The notes: generated by a model not told the origin, from the sequence alone. A stretch of DNA of 64,000 nucleotides from Rhynchopus sp. YZ270_cl-10 (GCA_964035575.1 OZ037933.1:988022-1052021), one strand, 5' to 3'. Shown: positions 35,383-44,993, counted from the stretch's first letter. Translations and numbers: made by a program.

Positions 35383-35799
35383 CACTTCTTTTTGTGCGTT
35401 TGTTTTTTGGCCTTGTATTGCCCATTTTTTTTGGGGGTGAGAGCACATCCGCAAACACGTGTCATAATGCTAACGTTTGCGGCTGTGCTACTCTGCCAAT
35501 TTTTTTGGATTTGGTGAAAAATGGTACCAAAATCAAATCCCGGAGCAATCAGTTTTTGTTGCCGGAAGCACATGCGGAAATGGGTGGGGATTCCTTAACA
35601 TTTCCACATGTGCTTCCTTTTCCACATGTGCTTCCTTTTCAGTCCTTTCCATCTCGAACGAACTTTGATCAGCGGAAACATGAAACAGACTGACTTACAT
35701 GTTACATAGCATCTCAGCTCAACTTGATTGCAGGCCAAAAAATAATTTTCGGCCAAAATTTTTTTTTAAGTTTTTGTTGCCAGAAGCCATATGCTGAAA

Positions 35800-35935
35800 C
35801 TTGCACAGCACACAGTGAGCTGTGCGCCCACAACGGAGGGCCTGTTCTGTGCGCCCACAATGGGGGGGTGTTCTGTGCGCCCATATCGGGGTCTGAGCTG
35901 TGCGCCCGACATACCAAAAAATTTTCGTCCAAAAA
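35800..35935. repeat. Fragment of the GTCGGGCGCACAG repeat family
   Basis: Read on the minus strand it begins GGTATGTCGGGCGCACAG (end at ~35930) and continues with four spaced copies of TGGGCGCACAG. The terminal motif is shared with the insertion in tRNA-Lys(CTT) at 42784. The rest of 35383-36026 is T-rich with a duplicated CCACATGTGCTTCCTTTT (35605-35640) and no gene. Confidence 0.6.
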
Positions 35936-36026
35936 ATTGGGATGTAGTAGCACAGCGCACTTTTCCAATGTAGTAGCACAGCGCACCTTGAAAATTGTTA
36001 TTAGAGTTGAGGGGAAAAAAGAGAAG

Positions 36027-36043
36027 TGCCTCCACCTGGGATT

Positions 36044-36092
<49 letters not shown>

Positions 36093-36099
36093 AAGAGGC
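36027..36099 (-). tRNA. tRNA-Phe(GAA)
   Basis: 73 nt, loop CTGAAGA in stem CAGA/TCTG, discriminator A. The innermost acceptor pair is a T-T mismatch. Confidence 0.9.
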
Positions 36100-36179
36100 C
36101 TTGTTTTAGGGTATGCATATTTTTTACACGGCCAACATTTTTTGACAACAGGTCAAAGTCAAAGTAGTAGAAAAAGTAT

Positions 36180-36252
36180 TGGTCGTGACAGGGCTCGAAC
36201 CTGGGACCGTTGGCTTATTAGACCAATGCTCTACCGACTGAGCTACACGACC
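36180..36252 (-). tRNA. tRNA-Ile(AAT)
   Basis: 73 nt, GGTCGTG/CACGACC acceptor, loop CTAATAA. Confidence 0.95.
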
Positions 36253-36339
36253 GACAATAATGACGAAAGGAATCGCCAAGCTGGGGTACACACTATTTTT
36301 TTCTATTGTGCACAAAACTGTATTTGCATGACCTCATCT

Positions 36340-36960
36340 TACTGATACTCTGCAACAGCAAAGTGGTCAAAAATGCGAAAACATTGGGAAAATGGGTTAT
36401 TTGGGTGCTCCTGAATGCATTATGAGGTTAAACGATGTGATTAGAGCATCAGAAGTATCCTGATCGAGTTGGCGAAAATGACCCAGTAAACTGCCTATTG
36501 TACTGCCATTCCGCAATAGCAAAAATAGTCTAAAATGTGAAAACGTTGGGAAAATGGGTTATTTGGGTGCTCTTGAATCCATTATGAGGTCAGAACCGCA
36601 AATTGGAGCACCAGAAGTGCCCTGATCGAGTTGGCGAAAATGACCCACTAAAATGACTTTTGTGCCACCATTCCACGAATGGCAAAACGTTCAAAAATGT
36701 GAAAATATTGGGAAAACGGGTTATTCGGCTGCTCATGAAGCCATTATGAGGTCAGAATCGCCAATTGGAGCATCAGAAGTGTCCTGATAGAGTTGGTTAA
36801 AATGACCCAGTAAAATGCCTATTGTACCACTATTGCGTAATAGCAAAATGCTCAAAAATGTGAAAACGTTGGGAAAATGGGCCATTTGGATGTTCCTGAA
36901 CGCATTATGAGGTCAGACTCGCCAATTGGACCATCACACACATCCTCATCGCAGGCACTG
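36340..36960. repeat. ~162-bp satellite relatives (4 units, plus orientation)
   Basis: GGGTGCTCCTGAATGCATTA-like cores near 36403, 36566, 36728 and 36889, a step of ~161-163 bp. Same family and orientation as 33180-33800. No gene. Confidence 0.8.
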
Positions 36961-37037
36961 CACAATGATGTCAGTTCATATTTTTGTGTGTTTGACTGGC
37001 CCAACCAAAAAATAATCAACAAAATATGGCAAAAAAA

Positions 37038-37108
37038 TGGACATTGAGGGTTCGAACCCTCGGCCTCCCGTATGCAGAACGGGCGCTCTACCACTGAGCT
37101 AAACGCCC
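37038..37108 (-). tRNA. tRNA-Ala(TGC), C33
   Basis: 71 nt. G3:U70 identity pair (GGGCGTT/AATGTCC). Loop TCTGCAT, with C33. The T-loop seems to be 6 nt (GAGGG-TTCGAA-CCCTC), one shorter than normal, which may reduce function. Confidence 0.85.
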
Positions 37109-37223
37109 CTGATAAATGTCCCTCAAGGAGAGGTACTTGGGGCACGTTCTGTTCGTCTTTTTTGTCAGTTTTTTTTCAAGAACTGAACAAGCCTTGAAAT
37201 TGACTCTTTCCTTTAAAACGAAT

Positions 37224-37295
37224 GCCCGCCTAGCTCAGCGGTAGAGCGTTGGACTTTTAATCCAATGGTCGTGGGTTCGATCCCCACGGCGGGTG
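37224..37295 (+). tRNA. tRNA-Lys(TTT)
   Basis: 72 nt, GCCCGCC/GGCGGGT acceptor, loop CTTTTAA. Confidence 0.95.
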
Positions 37296-37372
37296 CCTAC
37301 TTTTTTGGATCGATTGGATTCTCTTTTTTGTGCCCATTTTCAGGATCTGGGGCGTTGTACTTCCTCAACTAT

Positions 37373-37454
37373 GCTGACGTATCCAAGTGGTTACGGAGGT
37401 GGACTTGAAATCCACTGGGCTCTGCCCGCGCAGGTTCGAACCCTGCCGTCAGCG
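37373..37454 (+). tRNA. tRNA-Ser(TGA)
   Basis: 82 nt with a long variable arm, loop CTTGAAA, discriminator G. Confidence 0.95.
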
Positions 37455-37569
37455 TTCTTTACCTTTTCGTTTGATTTCTGTGATTTATGCTTTTGCCATC
37501 AAATGCAAAGATTGAAGATGTGTGTGACAAAGCTCCAAAAAATGTTGAAAACACTTGGAAAAAGAAAAG

Positions 37570-37641
37570 TTCTCCCACGCGGGTTTGAACCGCGGCTACT
37601 GGATTCAAAGTCCAGGGTGCTAACCACTACACCATAGGAGA
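37570..37641 (-). tRNA. tRNA-Gln(TTG)
   Basis: 72 nt, TCTCCTA/TGGGAGA acceptor, loop CTTTGAA. Confidence 0.95.
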
Positions 37642-37743
37642 GATAATCCGGATCCTTTTGTTCACACAACAACGATGGAAAATTTGGTGGTTGCAGGTAC
37701 ACACAAGTACCCCACGTTGATTCTTTGATTTAAGTTAATATGA

Positions 37744-37816
37744 GCCTCCCTAGCTCAGTCGGTAGAGCGCAAGGCCCTTAACCTTGTGGTCGCGGGTTCG
37801 AGCCCCGCGGGAGGTG
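37744..37816 (+). tRNA. tRNA-Lys(CTT), intact copy, C33
   Basis: 73 nt, GCCTCCC/GGGAGGT acceptor, stem CAAGG/CCTTG, loop CCCTTAA with C33. A second copy at 42731-43750 is split by an insertion. Confidence 0.93.
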
Positions 37817-38033
37817 CTTTTTGTATTGATACCTGAATTTTTCTGAATTTTTTTTATTTGTTGGAAAACATGGTGTGTCGGTCGTTGTGCAATGAGCTCA
37901 CCAGCGTGCGAAATCGTGCCCAAAAAATTTTTTTTGGTGGTCACAATTGCGATGATTTTTCGTGACCACAGTGATCACTAACGTGTCATTAAACAAAGTA
38001 CAAGCTTCGTCCTAAGTACTGACAGGTAATTAA

Positions 38034-38115
38034 GCGGACGTACCCAAGTGGTTACGGGGCTCGCCTGCTAAGCGAGTGTGCTCTGCATGCGCAAGTTCGA
38101 ACCTTGCCGTTCGCG
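38034..38115 (+). tRNA. tRNA-Ser(GCT)
   Basis: 82 nt with a long variable arm, loop CTGCTAA in CTCGC/GCGAG, discriminator G. Confidence 0.95.
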
Positions 38116-38369
38116 TTTTTTTATACACTGCATCGATCCCTTTTTTCATTCTTTTCTGAACTTTTTCAAACTCAAAAAAAACCTGACAAAATCTGTTTTA
38201 TCTTCAGGTAACGAATCTCCAAGTTAGGACAGCATTCAAGATGTTTGGTTTTTTTGATGAGACAACCTTGGAAATCCTGAAAAATAGTTTCAACATCAAG
38301 ATGACACACAACGTTGATTTTTAGCTCAAAATTAAAAAATAGAGTCAAAAACTCAAAAAAATGAAAAAT

Positions 38370-38442
38370 CTCCTCCTGTTGGGTTCGAACCAACGACCTG
38401 CAGGTTAACAGCCTGACGCGCTACCGACTGCGCCAAGGAGGA
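38370..38442 (-). tRNA. tRNA-Asn(GTT), copy 1
   Basis: 73 nt, TCCTCCT/AGGAGGA acceptor, loop CTGTTAA, discriminator G. An identical gene is at 44750-44822. Confidence 0.95.
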
Positions 38443-38556
38443 TCTGATTGTTAGCGAAGACAGCATTTACATGGGGACCTTATTCAAAACGAAAACACAC
38501 ACAAGGAATGATGGAAATTTATGGCCGCGTTACGAAGAGAATGCGAGAGAATTCGT

Positions 38557-38628
38557 GGCTCGGTGGTCTAGTGGCATGATTCTCGCTTAGGGTGCGAGAG
38601 GTCCGGGGTTCAATTCCCCGCCGAGCCC
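38557..38628 (+). tRNA. tRNA-Pro(AGG)
   Basis: 72 nt, GGCTCGG/CCGAGCC acceptor, loop TTAGGGT, discriminator C. Confidence 0.95.
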
Positions 38629-38729
38629 TTGTCTTTTTGGATTTTCATTTTTCATTTTTTTTTTTTTCGTTTGAAACTCCGTGTAGCTTGCACAAAAGTA
38701 CCCTTTTTGGATTGTGCCTAAGTATCACC

Positions 38730-38801
38730 TCCCCTTTAGTACAGTGGTTAGTATACCTGGCTTTCACCCAGGCGACCCGGGTTCAAACCCCGGAGGGGGA
38801 A
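38730..38801 (+). tRNA. tRNA-Glu(TTC)
   Basis: 72 nt, TCCCCTT/AGGGGGA acceptor, loop CTTTCAC. Confidence 0.95.
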
Positions 38802-38938
38802 TCCTTTTTGATTGCTTTCAAATTTCGGAGCTGTTTTTTGATATTTTCATATTTCTGAATTTTCAATTTGGCAAAGTTTTGTGACAAGAAATCTCTGAGA
38901 AGAAGGAAATCTAAAAATATTTTGGAATGAATAAAAAG

Positions 38939-39010
38939 TACTCGCGGCGGGGATCGAACCCGCAACCTCCGGCGTCGGGAACCGACGCGCTTCCATTGCG
39001 CCACGCGAGC
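38939..39010 (-). tRNA. tRNA-Arg(CCG), C33
   Basis: 72 nt. Aligning with Arg(TCT) and Arg(TCG) places stem TCGGT/GCCGG around loop TCCCGAC: anticodon CCG with C33. The region is palindromic (GCGTCGG...CCGACGC), so an alternative fold exists. Confidence 0.8.
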
Positions 39011-39049
39011 TTATCTTGTTTCCCAAGATCTCAGATTATGGAGAAGGTT

Positions 39050-39700
39050 TGGCAGTGTCTAAAAAAGTTCAAAAAGTGATAAAACAGCCAGTGTCCCTTG
39101 GTGCATGACTGGTTGTACTGTGGTGGACCTGTGCACTTTCCATACAGTCCTATGCCAGAAAACCCACACACAATGGGTTTGTGGGTTTTCTACATCCACT
39201 GTACCTGTGCATAAGATAACCCATCGTGAAACTCCCTTGTGCACCCGACATACCACCCCTGGCCATATTGGTCAGGCATATTAGTAAGGGTACCTGGTCA
39301 GATCTGACCAGGCACCTGGTCACAGTGACTGGGCACAGTAGGAACCACAGCTGAAATGGGTGGGGGCTTAAAGCCGTGTTCCAGCATGTGGTTCCTCTTT
39401 AGGTCCCAGCATGTAGTACACCCGACATACCACAGCCCAGGCCATATTGGTAAGGCATATTAGTAGGGGCACCTGGTCACAGTGACTAGGTAGGTGCACA
39501 GAGTGGTTCCTAATCGGGCGCACAGGGGGATATTCCTAATCGGGCGCACAGGGGGGTAAAGCTAACCGGGCGCACAGGGGGGTCCCTAATCGGGCGCACA
39601 GGGGGGTAAGCTAATCGGGCGCACAGGGGGGTTCCTAATCGGGCGCACAGAGGGGTTGGCCCGCAAACGTGATGTCTCTGACCAGCGCACCGGCCATACT
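39050..39700. repeat. GGGCGCACAG-family cluster with six ~24-bp tandem repeats
   Basis: The phrase ACCCGACATACCAC followed by GGCCATATTGGT and ACCTGGTCAC occurs twice (from about 39246 and 39420). At 39510-39656 six imperfect copies of CTAATCGGGCGCACAGGGGG follow. Short palindromes are frequent (GGTCAGATCTGACC). No gene from 39011 to 40007. Confidence 0.7.
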
Positions 39701-40007
39701 GATGTGCATGTTTATTTACTGGGAATTTTGTGAAGAAATAAACATGTAAGTCAGGTTGGGTTTATGAACATGTTGTAGTCCCAATTTTTTTTGCAATTGT
39801 GATGGAAGTTGTGACCGAACTGACTTACTCGCAAACTATGTCGAGCAAAAACCCGTATCATCAGACAAGAAATTTTTTTCTCTACTAATAATCCTTACGC
39901 AAGAAAGAGTACATATCATTTCCACTTTTTCGTTTTGAACGAGTTTGTGACCGACCTGAAACTGTCCGAAACATATTGTTTTGCTTTTGCCAAACGCAAA
40001 AAGAGAG

Positions 40008-40078
40008 TGCGTAATCCGGGAATCGAACCCGGGCCGACCCCGTGGCGGGGGGCCATTCTACCACTAGACCAATTACGC
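40008..40078 (-). tRNA. tRNA-Gly(GCC), C33
   Basis: 71 nt, GCGTAAT/ATTACGC acceptor, stem GCCCC/GGGGT, loop CCGCCAC with C33. Confidence 0.92.
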
Positions 40079-40194
40079 TACGATATTAGTCGAAATTGTG
40101 CTCGAGTTGCCGCTCGTTGCATGTTTGAAAAATATTTCACAATATCCCAGGAAATAAAACCCTTTCTGAGATCCCAATAAGTGGGAATATTCAA

Positions 40195-40266
40195 GCGGTT
40201 ATGGTTTAGTGGTTAGAACACCCGTTTGTGGCACGGGAGACCCGAGTTCAATTCTCGGTAACCGCT
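40195..40266 (+). tRNA. tRNA-His(GTG)
   Basis: 72 nt, GCGGTTA/TAACCGC acceptor, loop TTGTGGC. The extra G-1 is not encoded, as usual in eukaryotes. Confidence 0.95.
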
Positions 40267-40353
40267 TTTTTAGCTGTGCAATCAACCATTTTCATTTTTT
40301 CCAACTCCAAAAATATGCAGGCCACATAAAAAATACTATTGCCTAAAGACATG

Positions 40354-40425
40354 GACCGTGTGGCTCAATGGAAGAGCGCCTGACCACGGATCAGGCGGTT
40401 GCAGGTTCGAGTCCTGCCACGGTTG
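40354..40425 (+). tRNA. tRNA-Arg(ACG), C33
   Basis: 72 nt, GACCGTG/CACGGTT acceptor, stem CCTGA/TCAGG, loop CCACGGA with C33 and wobble A34. Confidence 0.93.
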
Positions 40426-40514
40426 CTTCTTTTTTTGGGCAATTTGAACAATTTCAAATTTTTTTTATTTTGAAATTGCCCCCCACAAAGAAAACACTTT
40501 GCATGAAAGTAACA

Positions 40515-40586
40515 GCACTTATGGTATAACGGTTAGTATTCTCGCCTTCCAAGCGAGCGGCCCGGGTTCGACTCCCGGTAAGTGCA
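40515..40586 (+). tRNA. tRNA-Gly(TCC)
   Basis: 72 nt, GCACTTA/TAAGTGC acceptor, loop CTTCCAA. Confidence 0.95.
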
Positions 40587-40856
40587 GTTCTTTTTTTTAG
40601 GAGGAAGTAAAATTTTCATGTTCAGAAAAAAATTCTGAAATGTCAGCTTTTCAAAGAATTTCCAGTTTTCAAGTTTTTCCCAAGATTTTTTAAGGTTCTT
40701 CTGGATGGGTTGACTGCCAAAAAATCCAAAATTCCTGGGAGACCCCTTCCCACTGGACCCAAATTTGTATCTGTTGTTCCACTGTGATTTCACTTGACAC
40801 CAACCTCACTTTTTTGTGTTTTCAAAAAAGTTCAAAAAAACAATGTTCAAAAAGTT

Positions 40857-40929
40857 AACCCCGTGCGGGACTCGAACCCGCAACCTTTGGATTCGAAGTC
40901 CAACGCGCTATCCATTGCGCCAACGGGGC
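40857..40929 (-). tRNA. tRNA-Arg(TCG)
   Basis: 73 nt, GCCCCGT/ACGGGGT acceptor, loop CTTCGAA. Close relative of Arg(TCT). Confidence 0.95.
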
Positions 40930-40991
40930 CTGATTTGATTTTCATCAGAAAAGAAACGAAACAATGAATGTAAGCCCTGTACAAAAAAGAA

Positions 40992-41063
40992 TTCCCCGGC
41001 CGGGAATTGAACCCGGGTCTTCCGCGTGACAGGCGGAAATACTGACCTCTATACTACCGAGGA
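40992..41063 (-). tRNA. tRNA-Asp(GTC), copy 2
   Basis: 72 nt, same as copy 1 except for a standard T-loop (GGTTCAATTCC). Probably the better Asp gene. Confidence 0.95.
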
Positions 41064-41161
41064 TACAATCTTCACTCTGATTTAATTTCGCGCATCAAAA
41101 TGGTCTAAAATGAGCACAGAAACGACGAAAATGCACGAAAATTCGTGAACAAAAAATGAAT

Positions 41162-41243
41162 CGCAGTCGGCAGGACTTGAACCTGCGCGGGCAGAGCCCA
41201 ATGGATTTCTAGTCCACCTCCGTAACCACTTGGATACGACTGC
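41162..41243 (-). tRNA. tRNA-Ser(AGA)
   Basis: 82 nt with a long variable arm, loop CTAGAAA, discriminator G. Confidence 0.95.
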
Positions 41244-41321
41244 TGTAATTCTCACCGTTCTTTGTTTTTAGGCAGTCATCTGTTTGCAGAAAATAATCTG
41301 GAACACGAAAACGAAAAAAAA

Positions 41322-41405
41322 TCCTCTCGGCCGGAATCGAACCAGCGACCGCTCGATAACCGAGTATTCTACAGTCGAGCGCTCTACCAATTGAGCTACG
41401 AGAGG
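41322..41405 (-). tRNA. tRNA-Tyr(GTA) with an 11-nt intron
   Basis: CCTCTCG/CGAGAGG acceptor, CTCGA/TCGAG stem. After removing 41358-41368 (AATACTCGGTT on the coding strand, between positions 37 and 38) the loop is CTGTAGA. This is the only intron-bearing tRNA seen here. A very short Tyr intron is also known from kinetoplastids. Confidence 0.92.
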
Positions 41406-41529
41406 TTCTACAACTGTCATTGTTTTCACAGAAGCCCATAAAATTTTTTGACTCAAAAATTTTTTTTTGCCACGCAAACCTGTAGAAATTTGCACCCCAT
41501 GTATTTCTTAATGATACGATAATATCAAG

Positions 41530-41602
41530 GCGAGGTTGGCGCAGTCGGGAGCGCGTAGGTCCCATAATCCTAAGGTCGTCAGTTCGATCCTGGCACCTCG
41601 CA
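41530..41602 (+). tRNA. Elongator tRNA-Met(CAT), C33
   Basis: 73 nt, GCGAGGT/ACCTCGC acceptor, no initiator features. Loop CCCATAA with C33. The innermost anticodon-stem pair is T-T. Confidence 0.88.
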
Positions 41603-41687
41603 CTTTTTTGTGTGTCTTTTTCCTTTGTGTGGGATTTTCAGCAAAATTTCCACCTTCATGCTAAACGCATTGAAGCCCTAAATCATG

Positions 41688-41758
41688 GGCCCTATGGTGT
41701 AGCGGTAGCACTATGGATTCCAAATCCATCAACGGCGGTTCGATTCCGTCTAGGGTCA
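41688..41758 (+). tRNA. tRNA-Trp(CCA)
   Basis: 71 nt, GGCCCTA/TAGGGTC acceptor, loop TTCCAAA in ATGGA/TCCAT. Confidence 0.93.
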
Positions 41759-41840
41759 TTTCTTTTTTGTCACACTTTCCTTTCTGTGTTGTCTTGAAAA
41801 ACTTCTTCGCAGGAGAAACAGCAAAAGCATCTTAATCAGC

Positions 41841-41912
41841 GGCGATTTAGCTCAGTGGCAGAGCATTGGTCTTGTAAACCAAGGGTCGGGGGTTCGATCC
41901 CCCCAGTTGCCT
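41841..41912 (+). tRNA. tRNA-Thr(TGT)
   Basis: 72 nt, GGCGATT/AGTTGCC acceptor, loop CTTGTAA. The only Thr species here with T33. Confidence 0.93.
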
Positions 41913-41944
41913 TTCTATTTTTTGGTGATGTGATGTGATGCGGT

Positions 41945-42455
41945 TGTGCTGAAGAAGCAGCAACTGAGCACTGGATGTGACAGGCAGGAACGCAGAAGGG
42001 AGATGGCCTGGCCGCTATACTCCAGTACAGGCCCGAGCGAGTGCTCACAGAATGGGCTCCAAAAACCAGCACAGAATGGAATGGCTGGAGACTTATAGGC
42101 TTACTGTAAGGATTTGTTAGGAGTGGAAAAAAAAACTCCTGACCCGGGTATTGAATTTTCAGATCATTTTCTCAGTCACAATGCAAGCACAGAATGGAAA
42201 CGAAAAACCAGCACAGAATGGAATGGCTGGAGTCTTATAGCCGTGTTCCATTCTGTGCTTGGTTTTGGTTTCCATTCTGTGCTTGCATTGTGACTGAGAA
42301 AATGATCCGAAAATTCAATAGCCGGGTCAGGAGTTTTTCCATCTGAATTATGGATTGCTAAGGATTTCCCAGCCATTCCATTCTGTGCTGGATTCCACCA
42401 CTCTGTACTGGTGAGTCGCCAAGAAGCGGCAGCTGAGCACACTGGACATGCCCAG
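41945..42455. mobile_element. Foldback element with CCATTCTGTGCT repeats
   Basis: A large imperfect hairpin: ACTCCTGACCCGG...CTCAGTCACAATGCAAGCAC on the left is mirrored on the right, joined by CAGAATGGAATGGCTGGAG motifs. Both sides carry a related direct repeat, AGAAGCAGCAACTGAGCACT (from ~41954) and AGAAGCGGCAGCTGAGCACA (from ~42421). No coding capacity. No gene to 42730. Confidence 0.6.
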
Positions 42456-42730
42456 AAAGGAGATAAGTTGTGGGGCTGAAACGTGCTATCCCCAGCAAAA
42501 GGGTCTGGCACTTTTCGCGAGTGGAAGCAGTTCACACCTGGTTGAACGCAAAACCTACACCGGTCGGTGGGAGTCCTGTGTTGGTTCGGAAAACACATAT
42601 TTTCACCCAAATTCCACTCTCAACTTGCCAACGAAACAGAACTGAGATCAAGTGGAGGAAATATTTTTTGGTTTTCATTTGCCTCAAAATCTCAGAAACC
42701 TGCAAAATCGTAAACATTCAAAAAGAAAAG

Positions 42731-42783
42731 CACCTCCCGCGGGGCTCGAACCCGCGACCACAAGGTTAAGGGCCTTGCGCTCT
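42731..42783 (-). pseudogene. tRNA-Lys(CTT), 3' part of a split gene
   Basis: Matches Lys(CTT) at 37744-37816 from the discriminator through the T-arm, anticodon arm (CCCTTAA loop) and into the D-arm, then stops at GCGCTCT where the insertion begins. The remaining 5' part is at 43731-43750. Confidence 0.9.
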
Positions 42784-43730
42784 GGTATGTCGGGCGCACA
42801 GCGCAGACCCCATTATGGGCGCACAGCACACCCCCTCATTATGGGCGCACAGCACACCCCCCCAATATGGGCGCACAGCGCAGACCCCATTATGGGCGCA
42901 CAGCACACCTCCTCATTATGGGCGCACAGAACAGGCCCTCCGATATGGGCGCACAGCACACCCCCCCATTATGGGCGCACAGAACACACCAGCCGGCTTA
43001 GGCAACCTAGAACTAGTAGGTCCCGAGCACCCGCACCCACCAGCCAGATAACGCAACCTAGAACCAGCAGGTTCCCGCGCACCCGCACCCACCAGCCAGC
43101 TTATTGACCACACGAACCAGATAACGTTGCCCAAACCCCGCAAACCCGCACAACCACACCAGCCGGATAACGTTGCCCGAACCCCGCGCACCCGCACAAC
43201 CACACGAACCAGCTAGGGACCGCAAACCCGCGCACCCGTCAACCCGCAAACCCGCACAACCACCAGCCGGATAACGCAACCTCGAACCAGCAGGTTCCCG
43301 CGCACCCGCACCCACCAGCCAGCTTTTTAACCACACGAACCAGATAACGTGTGCCGAACCCCGCAAACCCGCACCACCACACCAGCCAGATAACGCAACC
43401 TAGAATGTAGGTTCCCGTGCACCCGCACCCACCCACCAGTTAAGTGTCTATCACATATCACATGTCTCCAGTATGGCTCAAAGGGTGCCCCCCCCCATTA
43501 TTGGCGCACAGCACACCACTCCATTATGGGCGCACAGAACAGGCTCTCCGTTATGGGCCCACAGCACACCTCCCTATTATGGGCGCACAGCGCAGACCCC
43601 ATTATGGGCGCACAGCACACCCCCTCATTATGGGCGCACAGCACACATGTGCGCTGTGCGCCCATAATGAGGGGGTGTGCTGTGCGCCCATAATGGGGTC
43701 TGCGCTGTGCGCCCGACTGGCCTGCGCTCT
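42784..43730. mobile_element. TIR insertion splitting tRNA-Lys(CTT)
   Basis: The left end GTCGGGCGCACAGCGCAGAC (from 42788) is mirrored for ~70 bp at the right end (to ~43716). GGCCTTGCGCTCT before it and GGCCTGCGCTCT after it form a 12-13 bp target duplication. Subterminal TGGGCGCACAG repeats flank a core (43000-43440) of imperfect repeats such as ACCAGCCGGATAACGCAACC. No transposase: a non-autonomous element. GGTAT at the left edge has no counterpart on the right. Confidence 0.8.
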
Positions 43731-43750
43731 ACCGACTGAGCTAGGGAGGC
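43731..43750 (-). pseudogene. tRNA-Lys(CTT), 5' part of the split gene
   Basis: Holds the 5' acceptor strand GCCTCCC and the first part of the D-arm, continuing the gene interrupted at 42783. Confidence 0.88.
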
Positions 43751-43856
43751 TCACATTCATTTAAACCAAAGAATCATTGTGGGGTGGTCATGCAGAAAAG
43801 TCTCTTGTCCTAAATTTGACCACCCCAGAGAAAAGGAAAGAAGGTAAAACTATTAG

Positions 43857-43929
43857 GCCCGTGTAGCCCAATGGATAAGGCGTTCGCTTCCTAAGCGAAA
43901 GATTGTGGGTTCGATCCCCACCATGGGTA
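43857..43929 (+). tRNA. tRNA-Arg(CCT)
   Basis: 73 nt, GCCCGTG/CATGGGT acceptor, loop TTCCTAA. Confidence 0.95.
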
Positions 43930-44143
43930 TTCTCTTTTTCACTGGGAAGTGAAAATATAGAAAATGATTTTTCAAGATTCTCTCACTATCTTGGGATTTT
44001 GGTGACAACAAAGATATGGCAAAATACTTTCACAAAAATGCACTTTTCCAAACTTCCTCATCTTGGGATTTTGGTGGTCGAAAAGATGTGGAAATAATTT
44101 TTCTAAACAATTCCCAAGCAAGAAACTACCTAAATAAAAAGAG

Positions 44144-44215
44144 GGGCTCAGCAGGGAATCGAACCCTGGACCTCTCGCACCCGAAGCGAGAATCATGCCA
44201 CTAGACCACTAAGCC
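44144..44215 (-). tRNA. tRNA-Pro(CGG)
   Basis: 72 nt, differs from Pro(TGG) at 35114-35185 only at the wobble base as far as I see. Loop TTCGGGT. Confidence 0.95.
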
Positions 44216-44309
44216 ACTGATTATTTTCTTCATCCAGATTTACATGATGGCGTTAATATTCAAAAGTCAGAAATTCTTCTCTCCAAAACTTGGTCTAAAA
44301 AAAAGTATT

Positions 44310-44381
44310 TTCCGCTGCGGGGAATTGAACCCCGGTCTGCCGGGTGAGAGCCGGCTGTTCTAACCACTATACTACAGCGGA
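44310..44381 (-). tRNA. tRNA-Glu(CTC)
   Basis: 72 nt, TCCGCTG/CAGCGGA acceptor, loop CTCTCAC in GCCGG/CCGGC. Confidence 0.95.
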
Positions 44382-44471
44382 TCTGATAGTAGGCAAAACT
44401 ATTATCTGCATGGGGACATCTTTTCGATCGTTGCATTGAACGAAAATGTGAAGGAAAGTTCAAAAAGAAAT

Positions 44472-44544
44472 TACAGCTAGTCGGGATTGAACCGACGATC
44501 TCTCGCGTGTGAGGCGAGCGTCCTAACCACTAGACGATAGCTGC
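44472..44544 (-). tRNA. tRNA-Val(CAC)
   Basis: 73 nt, GCAGCTA/TAGCTGT acceptor, loop CTCACAC. Confidence 0.95.
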
Positions 44545-44608
44545 TACAATAATGACCGGAACTGTTTTCCACAAGAGGTGGGTTTTCTGCGGAAAAATGG
44601 TAATAACG

Positions 44609-44690
44609 TGACGAGAGTGGGGTTTGAACCCACGCCTCCGAAGAGACCAGGGCCTAAACCTGGCGCCTTAGACCGCTCGGCCATCTCGCC
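44609..44690 (-). tRNA. tRNA-Leu(TAG)
   Basis: 82 nt with a long variable arm, loop TTTAGGC in CCAGG/CCTGG. Confidence 0.95.
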
Positions 44691-44749
44691 TTCCCAGTTT
44701 TTTATGACTTTTGCAAAGAACAGAAAATGGTTTGAGAAGGGAAAAAAGT

Positions 44750-44822
44750 CTCCTCCTGTTGGGTTCGAACCAACGACCTGCAGGTTAACAGCCTGACGCG
44801 CTACCGACTGCGCCAAGGAGGA
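44750..44822 (-). tRNA. tRNA-Asn(GTT), copy 2
   Basis: 73 nt, identical to 38370-38442. The 3' flanks differ, so it is a dispersed duplicate. Confidence 0.95.
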
Positions 44823-44911
44823 CCTGACAAGTGTGCTTTTTGTGTTTTGCACAATCTTGAAAACAAAACAAAAGGGATAGATTGAAAATGAAAATGAAAA
44901 AGAATAACAAG

Positions 44912-44993
44912 TGACGAGAGTGGGGTTTGAACCCACGCCCCCGAAGGGACCAGGGCCTTAACCTGGCGCCTTAGACCACTCGGCCATCTCGCC
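44912..44993 (-). tRNA. tRNA-Leu(AAG)
   Basis: 82 nt, loop TTAAGGC. Nearly identical to Leu(TAG) outside the anticodon. Confidence 0.95.

Noticed and set aside
43000-43440. Minus-strand frames rich in GGCGCAG and LAGGCGCAG
   Set aside because: They come from imperfect tandem repeats in the core of the insertion; the frames are broken and compositionally simple.
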